Origin: Drechmeria coniospora
Taxonomy: Eukaryota; Ascomycota; Sordariomycetes; Hypocreales; Ophiocordycipitaceae
Length of the DNA: 64,000 nucleotides
Direction: 5' to 3'
Assembly (NCBI RefSeq): GCF_001625195.1
Contig: NC_054389.1
Coordinates: 7,560,520 to 7,624,519, forward strand
Shown: piece after piece, positions 42,853 through 53,560 of the stretch
Position numbering within the stretch: the stretch's first letter is position 1
Layout of the letters: the number at the start of each line of letters is the position of its first letter
Notes under the pieces: generated by a model
What the model saw: only the letters and a program-made list of their open reading frames with translations
Databases searched by the model: none
Told to the model about the DNA's origin: nothing
Translations under genes and position numbers: made by a program

Positions 42853-43925
42853 TCATGCTGTCCCCGCCACCCCTCTCCCCTTGCCTGGCCCGGGACTCGT
42901 GTCAACGCTCGCGGCTCGAGTTTCGGGCGTGAAGTCGATGACGCCCATTTCGTACGCTATGATGGGACGATTCTCCCTGCAGTACCCGAGGATCTCGCCT
43001 TGTCCCGTGTCGATCGAGTCGGAAATGGGGTTCACGAAACGGACAATCGGCCCGCCGTTGACGGTGAAGCCGATGAAGTGGGCGTGGATGCCTTCGTCTT
43101 CCTCGCCATCACCATCCATGATGGTGTTTCTGGAAATGTCCTCGTCAGCCCAATGATGGATGGCCGGGGACACGCCGGGTCACCCCCGACACCATAGTCA
43201 CGCTCGACACCATAGTCACTCACGCTTGGCTCATGGGTGGCCCGAGATCGGCGCTTCCCGTCTGCTGCTGTCGTCGTCGATGCCGAATGTTCTTGACTCG
43301 CTTCTTGGTGCAGTCGTGAAAGAGGTGCAGGAACCCGGCAATGACGAGAACAGGAGTCCCCAGCGCGAGGGCCCAAGGACTGCGGCATTGTCAGCTTGGC
43401 CGTGCCTCTAGCTCGCCGGACGCATGCCGTGAGGGCACCAAACACGTACGGATGCTTCCTGTTCCGCAAGGAATGGAGCAGGGCCAGGATGATGCCGACG
43501 ATGGCTATCAACGATCCCACCTGAATCATGGTCCAGGTAGACCAGTAGAGCGACATGAGATTCTCGCCGTCGCAAAACTGCAGTGCCAACAGGGCGTAGG
43601 CCTCCATGACGACGACGACCGTCGAGACGAAGACGCAGCCGAGGCAGGCGAAGATGTATCTCGTCAGTATGTTGGCACGCTTCCTCGTATTCGGCGACGT
43701 TCTCTCCAGCGCGAGTTGGCCTCTGCGCTTCCCGTCAGTCCTGCTCTCGCGAGGCGTGCAGGGCGGGACAAACTTGATGTATATCCAAGAGGCAAGAAAA
43801 AGCAGCGCGAGGTTGACGAAGAACATGGTCCAGTATAGAATCTTGAACTGCCAGCGCACCAGATGAGAGGCGAAATGGGCGTACTGGCGGCACAGCTCGG
43901 GATCGGGATCGAAGTCGCCCGTCAT
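42853..43925 (-). CDS. Uncharacterised four-TM membrane protein
   Basis: I do not recognise a named family. Three exons: 43925-43450, 43379-43224 and 43129-42853, 302 aa. The introns of 70 and 94 bp have GTACGT and GTGAGT donors and CAG acceptors. Splicing joins RKHP to PWALALGTPVLVIAGFLHLF, creating a fourth clear membrane segment, which supports the model. Hydrophobic segments are ILYWTMFFVNLALLFLASWI, FACLGCVFVSTVVVVMEAYA, IQVGSLIAIVGIILALLHSL and the one above. The soluble C-terminal domain (about 95 residues) contains HAHFIGFTVNGGPIVRFVNP and EILGYCRENRPIIAYEMG. The frame is open upstream to 44063 without an ATG, so a further 5' exon (possibly from ATG 44184) cannot be excluded. Confidence 0.75.
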
Positions 43926-46900
43926 GGCGAGGTTGACACGCCACGACGACGCCGGGGGGCGAGCCAAGACTGAACCTGGTAATGGGTTGAACGAGAGGCT
44001 GGTCGGTTCGAAGTATCCCTCCGGCCGAGCAAGGGGAGTGAGCACGAGCTGCGGAGAAGTCACGGTCCCAACTACGGGGCTCCACGCCGGGCTTGATGGC
44101 TCTTATGAAAGTCAAGTTCGGGGCACGATCCTCGTCGCACCCACCCTGAGCAGGGTCATCGTTTGGAGGTAGGCCGGCTGCCATTTTGATCCATGGTCAG
44201 TGCCGGAGACGGCAAGACCCATCAGGGCAAAGGACGCGCAATCGGAAAACACATTGTGTCGCCAAGGGTTCGCCAAAGCGTCGGCGCGAACTCGCGAGGC
44301 TGAGACAAGGCCGTCGAGGAAGAGCGGGCGTCAAGGTGCGGTGAAACCCCAAGGGCCGACGGGTCGAGCGAGTGTGGAAGAATACAAACTTGCCGCACGG
44401 CGGTGGGAATGAACAATATCTCCGATGGAGATACCATCAGCGGCACTCCGCATCGTCAGCCCCGGCTCGGCGTCCCGTCGCCGCTTGGTCCACGGCCGTT
44501 ATCTCCATCCACATCCACGCTCACGCCCATGCCCGTCGCATCGCGCACTCCTTCCCGTCAGTATTGAACGGACACTCCTCGACGGTGGCGCTCGGCAAAT
44601 GGTCAGCATGCGCCCGCAAGTTTGTACGGACAAGTCGCTGTGAGATGATATTACTGATTGCGAAGCGACCGCGGCCTAGGGAAAAATTGCCGGCTTGCCA
44701 TTGGACGTATCGACGCAGATCCATGACCAGGGAGTTCCGAGATTACGGAGACGGCAGTTGGTCATTATTTCGGACCTCTGCCATTCCCTGCTTGGGCGCC
44801 GAAGCCACCGGGAGGCTGAGGCTCCGCCAAGAGACAGTCAGACGACAGGGGTCTGTCCTACCATGGTTGGAGCGGAGATGTCGCTCGTGACGGCCGGCGT
44901 GGAGGCGCCGGAACCAGAGCGTACTTTACTTGCACGAACACGGGCGCCATGGAGCTTGTCAACCGATGCTTCCGCGAGCCGGCTGCGCTGGCGGTAGCGA
45001 CCCTACGTGTGGTCGAATCATTTCACCGACGGCGACGTGGCCTGGGAATGACGTGCCGAATGCAAGCAGTGTGACGAGGGTCATGTCTCAAGGATTTGGC
45101 AGAGATGGGCCTCGCTCGTTATGCTTAAAAATTAAGTTTGCCTTGCTTCGAGGAATGAAACGCTGGCTGGAAGGGTGCGACGGTCGCACGAGGCAAAGGC
45201 ACGAGGCAGACGGTTGGCAGGCGTGCGCAGCGCAGAGGGGAGGGATCGTTCCTTGTCTGCGGCACGGTTCAAGTTCCCTACTGTCCACGTTGGCCTTTTG
45301 CGTCGGACCTGTCCAACCGAGGATGGAACGTTGCTCGTGAACGACGAGACAAGCGTGGCCGTTGGATACAGATACACGGAGGCTGCTCCGCCTCTGGTGC
45401 TACCCCTGTCGAGGGTGCCTCCTCCCCGCCGGCTGCTTCGCATCAACAACCAGATACGCATCTACAGGATTCCTTGGACAACCATGCTTGTCAAGCCACG
45501 AGGCAGCAAGTAGACGACATACCAACCCGGGGCAAGCCACTGCCAAGTGGAGGTCCGAAAACGCACATGCGCATTGATTACACGATGATGATTGGGATCG
45601 GTGTCGAAGGTCCGAATCGAGAAACCTGCCTTTGTTTCTCGACAGAGGTTGGATCGGCCGCAGTCGCATGCCGGGCTGAGCAGGCGACGAAGCAGCGTAC
45701 GAATACAAATGCGTGACGAAATAGATCGTTCTTGGCATCGTCCGCACCTCGAACCCGGATAGACGCCACGTGTTGACCGCCGACCACGCACATGCTGCGA
45801 GTGGATGGATGTGTTGGAGCCCTTGCTGGGCAGTCAACTGCTCAATGCACCTTCTCGCGCCACTCTCGATGCCGGACCTGAGATGGCACGACAGCAACTT
45901 GAGCTTGGCAGCCCAACGATGGCCTCGTTACGGAGTACAGATACGACTGCCTGTCATCAATCCACCTGTCATCGTCATCGAAATTCTTCGTCCCTGCTCC
46001 ACCGGGTACCAAGTCTCAGACGCACCCCTGCCCGCCTCCCCCCCCCGTCTCGCGTATCCAGCCTGCCATCTCGCATAGTCGTCGAATACACGGAACAGAT
46101 TGTCGGTCAGCAGACATGGATTCGATATCCTTCTCAAGCTGTGCAACGCCAGCGCGTTGAGTGTAATCCCGGGCTGAGGGTGCAGTCGAAAGCCAAGACT
46201 TTCAACACGGTCAGCATAGAGCGCGCCCGCAACGAATTGGTCAATGGTGGGCCGGAGACGGGGGTAAGCAGCAGCCGGCCCTGGAAGAGTAGACGTCGCG
46301 GCGTCTCGGCGTCGGGTACGTGCATGGAAAGGGCTGGGCCATGCGAAGGGGCGGTCTTGGCGGTCGATTGGCCTCTTCGAATGCGTCATCTCTCTCGACA
46401 AACCCCCGAGCTCGAACTGCAAGATGGTCCCTACGCGTGGCGGAAGAGAAGAGAGGACAGTGGAGAGTGCTGGCCGGGGCGGCCGTCAGCACCTCCTTGT
46501 TGTCATGTCCTTCTGAGCAACAAACGGAACGATTCTGCCGACGACACAAGATGCCGAACGGGGCATGGGGGGTTCCAGCTCAGCCGTGACGGGAGGATGC
46601 CGAAGAACCTTCCCAAGAAGGAAAGCTGCCGCCGCCGCCGCCGGTGCCGCCGTCGCCGCGGCGCCCCACAAGGACGGGATTGAGATCCGAATCGGCGCCG
46701 AACAGGTACATGTTCGCTGCAAATACAAGAATGTTTGCGCCTGGATCCATACTCATCCGTGCCTCTTCCGGCATGCCAGGCGCATGCCAGGCGCATGCCA
46801 GGCGCCATACCTCACGTCGCCTACCTTGCTGATTAATTACCGGCAGCACGCAGCGGACCGACTTAATGACTCGGCGCTGCGGCGGAATGCCGAGCCAAGT

Positions 46901-47058
46901 CCGGGCGAACCTCCCAGTGCGAAACGTTGGTGTGGGCCTCGCCGGATTCGGGGCCCGTCTCCACTGAAAGATTTGGACTTCGCTCCTCCATCATCACCCG
47001 ACGACGGCAACGCAACAAGAGGTCGTGCAAAGGATCGAGCGCTGAAGAATCCATCAGA
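43926..47058. other. 3.1-kb gene-poor stretch before the PurU-like gene
   Basis: No gene is supportable. Overlapping open frames of 100-290 codons on both strands (for example 45805-46683 plus, 45928-46422 minus) have no recognised domain. The minus-strand one has a more protein-like composition and could be a decayed gene. The right end should contain the promoter of the deformylase gene; a GCATGCCAGGC triplication lies at about 46778-46803. Confidence 0.4.
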
Positions 47059-48026
47059 ATGGCCATGACCGACGACCACATCCTCACGCTTACGTGCCCG
47101 GACAAGCCTGGCATCGTCCACGCCGTCACCGCCGTCTTCGCCCGGCACGGTCACAACATCCTCGACCTGCAGCAGTTCAGCGACCCCGTCTCGAATCGCT
47201 TCTTCATGCGCGTCCACTTTGGCCCGGCGCCCGACAAGAGCACGACGGAGCATCTGACGACGCCCTTTGGCGAGCTCGCCGCCGAGTATGGCATGACCTA
47301 CGACGTGCGGCCGACGGCGCGGAAGATGAGGGTCCTCATCATGGTCTCCAAGATCGGACACTGCCTGAACGACCTGCTGTTCCGAATGAAGGCTGGCCAG
47401 CTGCGCATCGAGGTACGTTTGTCGACGTGGCATCCCTGCATATCGCATGAGCGGCATTTACCGTGTCCCATGACGACGCGCCAAAGTCGACGTCCGAGTC
47501 GCTCACGCTCGCGCCACAGGTCCCCGTCATCGTCTCCAACCATGCCGACTACGAACCCCTCGCCCGCAGCTACGGTATCGAGTTTCACCACCTCCCCGTC
47601 ACGAAGGAGACCAAGACGGAGCAGGAGTCGCGCATCCTCGAGCTCGCCCAGCAGCACGGCGTCGAGCTCATCGTCCTCGCCCGCTACATGCAGGTCCTAT
47701 CCCCGACCCTCTGCTCCGCCATGTCCGGTCGCATCATCAACATCCACCACAGCTTCCTGCCCTCCTTCAAGGGAGCGAAGCCCTACCACCAGGCCTACGA
47801 CCGCGGCGTCAAGATTACCGGCGCCACCGCTCACTTTGTCACGGCCGACCTGGACGAGGGGCCCATCATCGAGCAGCGTGTGGCCCGTGTCGATCACAGC
47901 ATGGACCCCAAGGAGCTGACCGAGGAGGGCTCCATTATTGAGAGCCAGGTGCTCGCCACCGCCGTGCGCTGGTACGCCGAAAAAAGGGTCTTCCTGAACG
48001 GCGTCAAGACGGTCGTCTTTGCCTAA
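47059..48026 (+). CDS. Formyltetrahydrofolate deformylase (PurU family)
   Basis: Hydrolyses 10-formyl-THF to THF and formate, balancing one-carbon pools. Two exons: 47059-47412 and 47520-48026, 286 aa. The 107-bp intron (GTACGT donor, CACAG acceptor, phase 0) joins LRIE to VPVIVSNHADYE. The start is the first in-frame ATG; six bases later a second ATG is possible. Residues 1 to about 85 form an ACT regulatory domain (LTLTCPDKPGIVHAVTAVFA). From about 90 the formyltransferase-like domain follows: VLIMVSKIGHCLNDLLFR, IVLARYMQVLSP, NIHHSFLPSFKGAKPYHQAY with the catalytic Asn/His, and TADLDEGPII with the catalytic Asp. The domain order is that of bacterial PurU. It is convergent with the exporter-like gene at 48571. 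Confidence 0.94.
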
Positions 48027-48570
48027 GCCCCGAGATGGTTTGAAAAGAATGAAAAGAATGACTGACGGACCAATTCACTTGCTCCGTGCACCGAATGAAC
48101 CGCTGTGTGCATGAATGCAACCGTCAAAGCGAGATGATTCTGCCGAGGGCATCCTTCAGGACCGATGCCATCAACGCCATGCCCTGCACAACTAGACGAG
48201 TGGCGCACGAAGCAAACAGGCCCATCCTGTCATCATCATCGAATGTCACGCATGACATTCATTTATATTTTGGTGAGAAAGTGATGGCGACGGCCAGTCA
48301 TGGCTCAATGAGTCAGTCTGTTCTTTTCATTAGGTCCAAGTCCACATCCCTCGGCCCCGTATTCAAGTCCACATCCCTCGGCATCCATACATGAGCCAAG
48401 GCCGCTGGCTGTGGTAATATAAAAGACTGAATATACAAGTACCCGTACAGACACCGTTCTAGTAGTCTTTGTATTGTGCATGGCATGCTGCGACGTTGGC
48501 AACACTGCCCACCCCATCACGCGCAGCTTGCAGCACCCGACCAGAGCGAACGGGACCGTGCTATGCTTCT
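48027..48570. other. 3'-3' gap with a 26-bp direct repeat
   Basis: About 540 bp between convergent genes. AAGTCCACATCCCTCGGC occurs at 48339-48356 and 48365-48382 (period 26). The rest looks like two 3' untranslated regions; no gene is visible. Confidence 0.5.
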
Positions 48571-51561
48571 TCATGCTTCTTCCCTGTCCCATTGATGGAT
48601 GACGTGGCACTCACCCAGCACCGCCTTGAGCTGCAGCACGAGGTCGTCAATCGTCGACAGAAACTTGAGATAGGCCGAGGCGGCGACGCAGTACCGGCGA
48701 TAGTTCTCGTCCCGCACCAGCGACCGGCTCAGCATGGCGCCGCGATGCTGCTGGTGCCACGAGTCGTAGAACCGACGCACGAGCGGCGTCGGCAGCCGCT
48801 CCGGCAGAGGCGATGCCGTCCTCAGCGCCTGCTCGATGAGGCCGAGCACGGCCATGACGTCGCCGATGACGCCGTCGTCGAGGATGCCCACCCTCTCGAC
48901 GAGCCGGTCCTGCAGGTCCCTGGGCAGCGACGTCGCGAGGTCGAGCAGGCGGCCGAGGGATTGGTTCATGTGCTGGCACTGCTCCTGCGTCTCCCGCAGC
49001 ACCTTTTGGTCAAAGGGTCCGAAGCTGAGCTCGAAGCGGAGCAGCGCGATGGTCTCATCGAGCGAGAGCAGCGTCTCCGCCACCTGAAGCGAGAGCTGCT
49101 CGGCCGCGGCGCCCAGGGGGCTCGCCCGGTCGGCGTGGCCCCAGTGCGACAGCAGCAGGGCGTAGTGGTCCGACAGCGTCCGCACCGTTCTCGCCAGCGT
49201 CCGGCGGACGTGCTTCGTCGCCGAGGGGGGCTTCGGGAACAGCTGGACGACGGCGGCGGCGACGAAGCCCAGCAGGACGGTCACGACGCGCTTCCAGAAG
49301 GCCTCGTAGCCGAGGCCGGGCAGCCCGTCCTGCCGGATGTGGTTCTGGTCCCAGCTGAAGCCGACGACGAGGGCAAAGGTCGCGCCCGTCATGGCGCTCG
49401 CCTGCATGTAGGCCGGCGGCAGGAAGATGCGCCACCACATGAGGATGACAGTCACGACGGCGGTGCTGGCGCCCATGCCGTACGGGTTCCCGATGCCGGA
49501 GCCGGATCCGACGTACCAGGCGACCATGCCCATGACGCCGCCGAGGACGGTGCCGAGGCCGCGCGAGACAAGGGAAAAGGTGAAGTCGGCCATGTAGACG
49601 AGCAGGCAGGTCTGGGCCGTGATGACGCCCCAGATGCCCTTTTCGCGGTAGAAGAAGCCGGCCGAGTGGGGGATGACGGCGGGGATGGCGGTGACGACCG
49701 TCACCACCACCATGCGGAGGGCGTACAGGCCGGCCGGGTTGAAGAGCCAGCGAAAGGTGCCGACCAAGGCGCGGCTGAGCCAACTCGCGTGCCGGGGAGG
49801 ACGCACGCGGCCCCGGCTGAGGCGCAGACGGCGATGGAGCTCCTCGGCCTGCTCCTCGAGCGACTCGTCGTCCGCGAGGGCGTCGGGGTCCTTGACGTCA
49901 TCCGTCGACGAGATGGGCACGGTGAGATGCCCGTCGAACAGCCAAGAGACGGCGTACTGCAGCCGGGAAGGGAGCCAGAGGCGATGCGTCGTGCGCGCCC
50001 GGACGAGGCGCAGTATCTGCTCCAGGAGCCTCTCGGCGGCGAGGGCGGCACCCAGGATGCGCTCCTCGACGACCATGGAGATGACGATGCCGTGCAGCGA
50101 GAGTGGCCCGTCCAGCTTTTCGGGGTGCTTCAGCTGGCCGTCGTCGTCGAAGAGGTCGGCGTGACTGTCGAGGACGGCCTCGGTGGCGTCGGCGACGCAC
50201 GTCACCCGCGCGGCGCGTAGGGTGGCCAGCAGGTCCTCGAGCTCGTCGGCGAGCTCGTCAAACTCGCGCTGCGACGGGCGACGGATCCAGCGGCGCGTAT
50301 TGACGGTGTTGATGCACCTCGCGGCGAGCTCGTTGGACCGCGAGCAGGCTTGGAGGATGTCGCCGGTAGTGTCCCTGAGGGCCTCGAGGGCACGATCGCG
50401 CATCGCGCCGTGCTCGGGACTCTTGAGGGCGTTCCAGAGGTCCGACGTTTCGACCAACTGACGTTGGCCGGCGGCGCGGATGTCGACTTCGGCACCTGCA
50501 TCTCGAGGCGCCTCCCACAGCGCCAGCTTCTCCCCCTTTTCGGCCGCCTTGACGCTCGCGGCTTGCAGGTCGAGCAGCGACAAGCTCGCGAGCATGGCCT
50601 CTCGGATGGGCGGCTGCAGAGACTTGACGTCGTCGGCGTTCCACCGACCGCGCGAGAAGTCGAGGGGCAGGAAGGCGAGTATGGGCTCAATGGCCTTGGA
50701 GACGCCGATCATGCGACTCTTGGCGGCCTTCAGATCGGCGAGGCGGAGCGGCTCCTTGTCGAGGCCGGCACGGGTGAGGTCGAGAGCGGCGTCGCCGAGG
50801 CGGAGGAGCTGCTCCATCTGGCCGAGGACGACGTACGAGGACGACTGCGGGAAGAAGAGGACGCAGCAGGCGATGCCGAGGCCGACGCCGACGGCCGCCG
50901 GCTTGACGAGCACGACGGGCAGCCTCGGGGTGAAGGTGGGCAGGACGGGGCCGTAGAGGAGGAAGAGGTCGATGGCGATGGTGCCGAAGAGCTGCAGCAG
51001 GACGAGCTTGGCGTTGGCGCAGCGCAGCCGGGCGAGGGCGTAGATGAAGAGGCAGCACATGACGAAGTAGACGGCGGTGACGCGGGCGTCGAGCATGAAG
51101 CCGTCGTCGGTGAGGAGGACGGCCTCCCAGGCGACGGCCTGACCCGTCTGGTTGGCCCGCAGGACGGCCTGCTGCTGGAGGGCGTGGAAGGCGGCGGCCG
51201 TCTCGGCATCGGGCCGGGCGGCGAGGGCGGCCTTCATGGCCAGCAGGCCCCAGGCCCAGGCGAGACACATGCCGAGCATGAGGGAGAAGGCGGCGAGGAG
51301 GTAGACGAAGAGGATCGTCGCGGGCGGGACGATGAAGAGGAGCAGCGAGGCGAAGAAGGTGGCGACGCCGAGGGCATCGAAGGCCGGGCCGACGAAGACG
51401 AGCATCATGGCGACCCAGGCGGCGGTCCAGCAACGCAGCAGCATCTTGAGGTCGCGGGCGTTGAAGTGGTCGAGCCACGGCGGCAGCTTCCACGGGTGCC
51501 GCCGCGGGTGAGGAGGCGGCGAAGGCGTCGACGCCGCGTCGGGGCCAGGCGTCGGCGGCAT
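48571..51561 (-). CDS. Large membrane protein, fungal aromatic-acid-exporter/FUSC-like family with DUF2421 (first copy)
   Basis: 996 aa, single exon, ATG at 51561. It has a Pro-rich N-terminus, then about six helices (residues about 38-235, including MMLVFVGPAFDALGVATFFA and IAIDLFLLYGPVLPTF). A long cytoplasmic region of about 350 residues follows, then a second helical bundle at about 600-790 (MVVVTVVTAIPAVIPHSAGF, GLGTVLGGVMGMVAWYVGSG, FLPPAYMQASAMTGATFALV), and a C-terminal alpha-helical soluble domain. The two-bundle layout and the EKGIWGVITAQTCLL-type motif match the fungal N-terminal 6TM putative ER transporter plus DUF2421 architecture, related to bacterial FUSC/AaeB efflux proteins. 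Transport of aromatic or organic acids is inferred from the family only. A second gene of this class lies at 60782-63805. Confidence 0.88.
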   Translation of the reverse strand: MPPTPGPDAASTPSPPPHPRRHPWKLPPWLDHFNARDLKMLLRCWTAAWVAMMLVFVGPAFDALGVATFFASLLLFIVPPATILFVYLLAAFSLMLGMCLAWAWGLLAMKAALAARPDAETAAAFHALQQQAVLRANQTGQAVAWEAVLLTDDGFMLDARVTAVYFVMCCLFIYALARLRCANAKLVLLQLFGTIAIDLFLLYGPVLPTFTPRLPVVLVKPAAVGVGLGIACCVLFFPQSSSYVVLGQMEQLLRLGDAALDLTRAGLDKEPLRLADLKAAKSRMIGVSKAIEPILAFLPLDFSRGRWNADDVKSLQPPIREAMLASLSLLDLQAASVKAAEKGEKLALWEAPRDAGAEVDIRAAGQRQLVETSDLWNALKSPEHGAMRDRALEALRDTTGDILQACSRSNELAARCINTVNTRRWIRRPSQREFDELADELEDLLATLRAARVTCVADATEAVLDSHADLFDDDGQLKHPEKLDGPLSLHGIVISMVVEERILGAALAAERLLEQILRLVRARTTHRLWLPSRLQYAVSWLFDGHLTVPISSTDDVKDPDALADDESLEEQAEELHRRLRLSRGRVRPPRHASWLSRALVGTFRWLFNPAGLYALRMVVVTVVTAIPAVIPHSAGFFYREKGIWGVITAQTCLLVYMADFTFSLVSRGLGTVLGGVMGMVAWYVGSGSGIGNPYGMGASTAVVTVILMWWRIFLPPAYMQASAMTGATFALVVGFSWDQNHIRQDGLPGLGYEAFWKRVVTVLLGFVAAAVVQLFPKPPSATKHVRRTLARTVRTLSDHYALLLSHWGHADRASPLGAAAEQLSLQVAETLLSLDETIALLRFELSFGPFDQKVLRETQEQCQHMNQSLGRLLDLATSLPRDLQDRLVERVGILDDGVIGDVMAVLGLIEQALRTASPLPERLPTPLVRRFYDSWHQQHRGAMLSRSLVRDENYRRYCVAASAYLKFLSTIDDLVLQLKAVLGECHVIHQWDREEA

Positions 51562-51990
51562 GGTTGCGTCGCGGCACCGCTGTCGAGGGTCGAGGGCTGA
51601 ACGGGCGAAGGAGCAAAAGCTTGACGACGAGGGTCAAGAGGCTGCGGCGGCGGCCACGGGCACGAGGCTCGACGCCTGACGAGGCTCCAACTCGGGTTTT
51701 AATAGCGGGGACGCCCGTTTGTTTGTCCGTTCCGGCGGCGTCGAGCGCTGAAGCGACGGATCGGCGGCCCTCTGCTCGACGCAGGAGGGCCTACGGCGAA
51801 GGGAATCGAAGGACAAGGACGGGCATCGCGGGAGAGAGGTTCCGTCGCGCACGCACGGGCACGAGGACGAGCCGACATGCCGTCGTCGGGGGCGCAGGCA
51901 GAGCCAGGGCGGCGATGGTCGGGAGGAAGCCAAGGCAGGGCAGCGATGATCGGGAGAAAGGCATGGCAGTGTAGGGAGGATTGCGTGTGC
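51562..51990. promoter_or_regulatory. Upstream region of the first exporter-like gene
   Basis: About 430 bp between the start codon of the minus-strand exporter-like gene and the onset of the GTAC-rich island, so the promoter is expected here. No specific site could be assigned. Confidence 0.4.
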
Positions 51991-53560
51991 GGAGTGCTTG
52001 GGCGGAGTAATTACATGTACTTACAGTACTTGTGCGGAATACTTGCACTGTACGGAGTGCTGTAACAGATTGTCAGCACTAGGTAGGCAAGTCCTTGCTT
52101 AGGGGGATGCAAGTACCGACAAAGCACTCTGTACTTGTAGAGTGTACAGTAAGTACTCACAGTAAGTACGTGTGCGGAATACTTGTACTGTACCGCAATA
52201 GTGTCAGTACTAGGTAGGCAAGTACTTGTTTACGGGATGCAAGTACTGACAAAGCACTCTGTACATGCAGAATACAAGTGGCAATAGCAGCAACAAGCAC
52301 GGAGTACTCTGTATCATTCACAATCACTGTGCTTGGCCCAGACGGTGCGTAGAGTCAGTGCAGTAATACCGACGGCAGCAACAAGTACGGGGGACTCTGC
52401 ATTATTCACAAGCACTGTGCAGTAATACAAATAGCAGCAACAAGTACAGAGTACTCTGTATCATTCGCAAGCACCGTGCTTGGCCCGGCCGGTACGTAAA
52501 GCAAGTGCAGTAATACCAAGTACTGTAGTTGCAGGTATATGTACTGTACATGCGTGTACGGAGTTCAGTGTACTTGCCCACCAAGGCGCAAAGAGTACTA
52601 CTTGTACAGCAGGCAAGCACTGAAAGCATCATCAGTCAGTGTACAGGTGGTGATTGGGTTGCGCACAAGTACAGTACACCAACGGCACAGTACGGAGTAG
52701 AGGTAACGGCATGGGTGGCAGTGGAGCGCTGGCCGGTACTTGTGCAGAGGCCTGGCGGTACTTGACCAGCTGGTACCTGTGCAGAGCCATGACGGTACTT
52801 GACCGGCTGGTACCTGTGCAGATGCATGACGGTACTTGACCGGCCGGTACTTGTACGGAGGCATGACGGTACTTGACTGGCCGGTACTTGTACTGAGGCA
52901 TGACCGTACTTGACCGGTACTGAGCCACGGCACTCGGCACAGAGTGCACTGCAAGCAAGTACAAGTACATCCGGCACTACTGTAATACTTACTACAGTAC
53001 ATACTAGGTGCCTATTTATACAAGCACAAGCACAAGCACAGTATTTGTTCGCATTCACGGCACCACCAATTAATGCCTGCACACAAAGGACGTGTTCAGT
53101 GCTGTACTTAAAGCTCGGTACTCCGCACCACTATGTGTACGTACAATTACACCTAGACGCTACCATGGTGCCTGTACGTTGTGCTGCAATTACCGGTATG
53201 CGCGCCGCATCGTTGCTCAAGGATCTACTTAAGTTGGCCTGCTTGTGCAGCACCTGCAAGTACTTTCTTGCACAGCCACACGCAAGTACACCTCCATGTA
53301 CAAGGACCCATTTATTTGCTTCCAGTACAGTACCTCCTTGTACTTTAAGCTTGTCGCGCAGTACAGAGCACCAGGTACTAAAGTTGTACTGTGGTGGGCA
53401 CTTGCTAGGTACTTACACCTAGTAGGCGACTGGTTCAGCCAAGCACAGTACTTGATCATTAATTACAGTGCTCTTACCAACTTGCATGCGCTACACTGGC
53501 GGCACATGTTCAGGGACACCTGCACCTACGTACATCCAGTAGAGGGGCTAGTGGGCATGC
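51990..53560. repeat. GTAC-word island 3 with nested tandem duplications
   Basis: Same vocabulary as the other islands. Visible sub-repeats are a 140-bp duplication starting GTGCGGAATACTTG at 52032 and 52172; three copies of a GCAGCAACAAGYACGG...CAGTAATAC segment at about 52287, 52375 and 52435; and about five copies of a 37-bp CATGACGGTACTTGACCGGC unit at about 52728-52922. Open frames cross it but reflect the repeats. Confidence 0.8.

Noticed and set aside
45805..46683. Plus-strand frame of 292 codons
   Set aside because: Low-complexity Arg-rich end and no family; considered non-coding.
46927..47058. N-terminal extension (possible mitochondrial presequence) for the PurU-like protein
   Set aside because: The open frame upstream of 47059 starts with TTG only; no in-frame ATG.
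48469..51600. Plus-strand open frames of 583 and 416 codons
   Set aside because: Antisense shadows of the first exporter-like gene with no domain.
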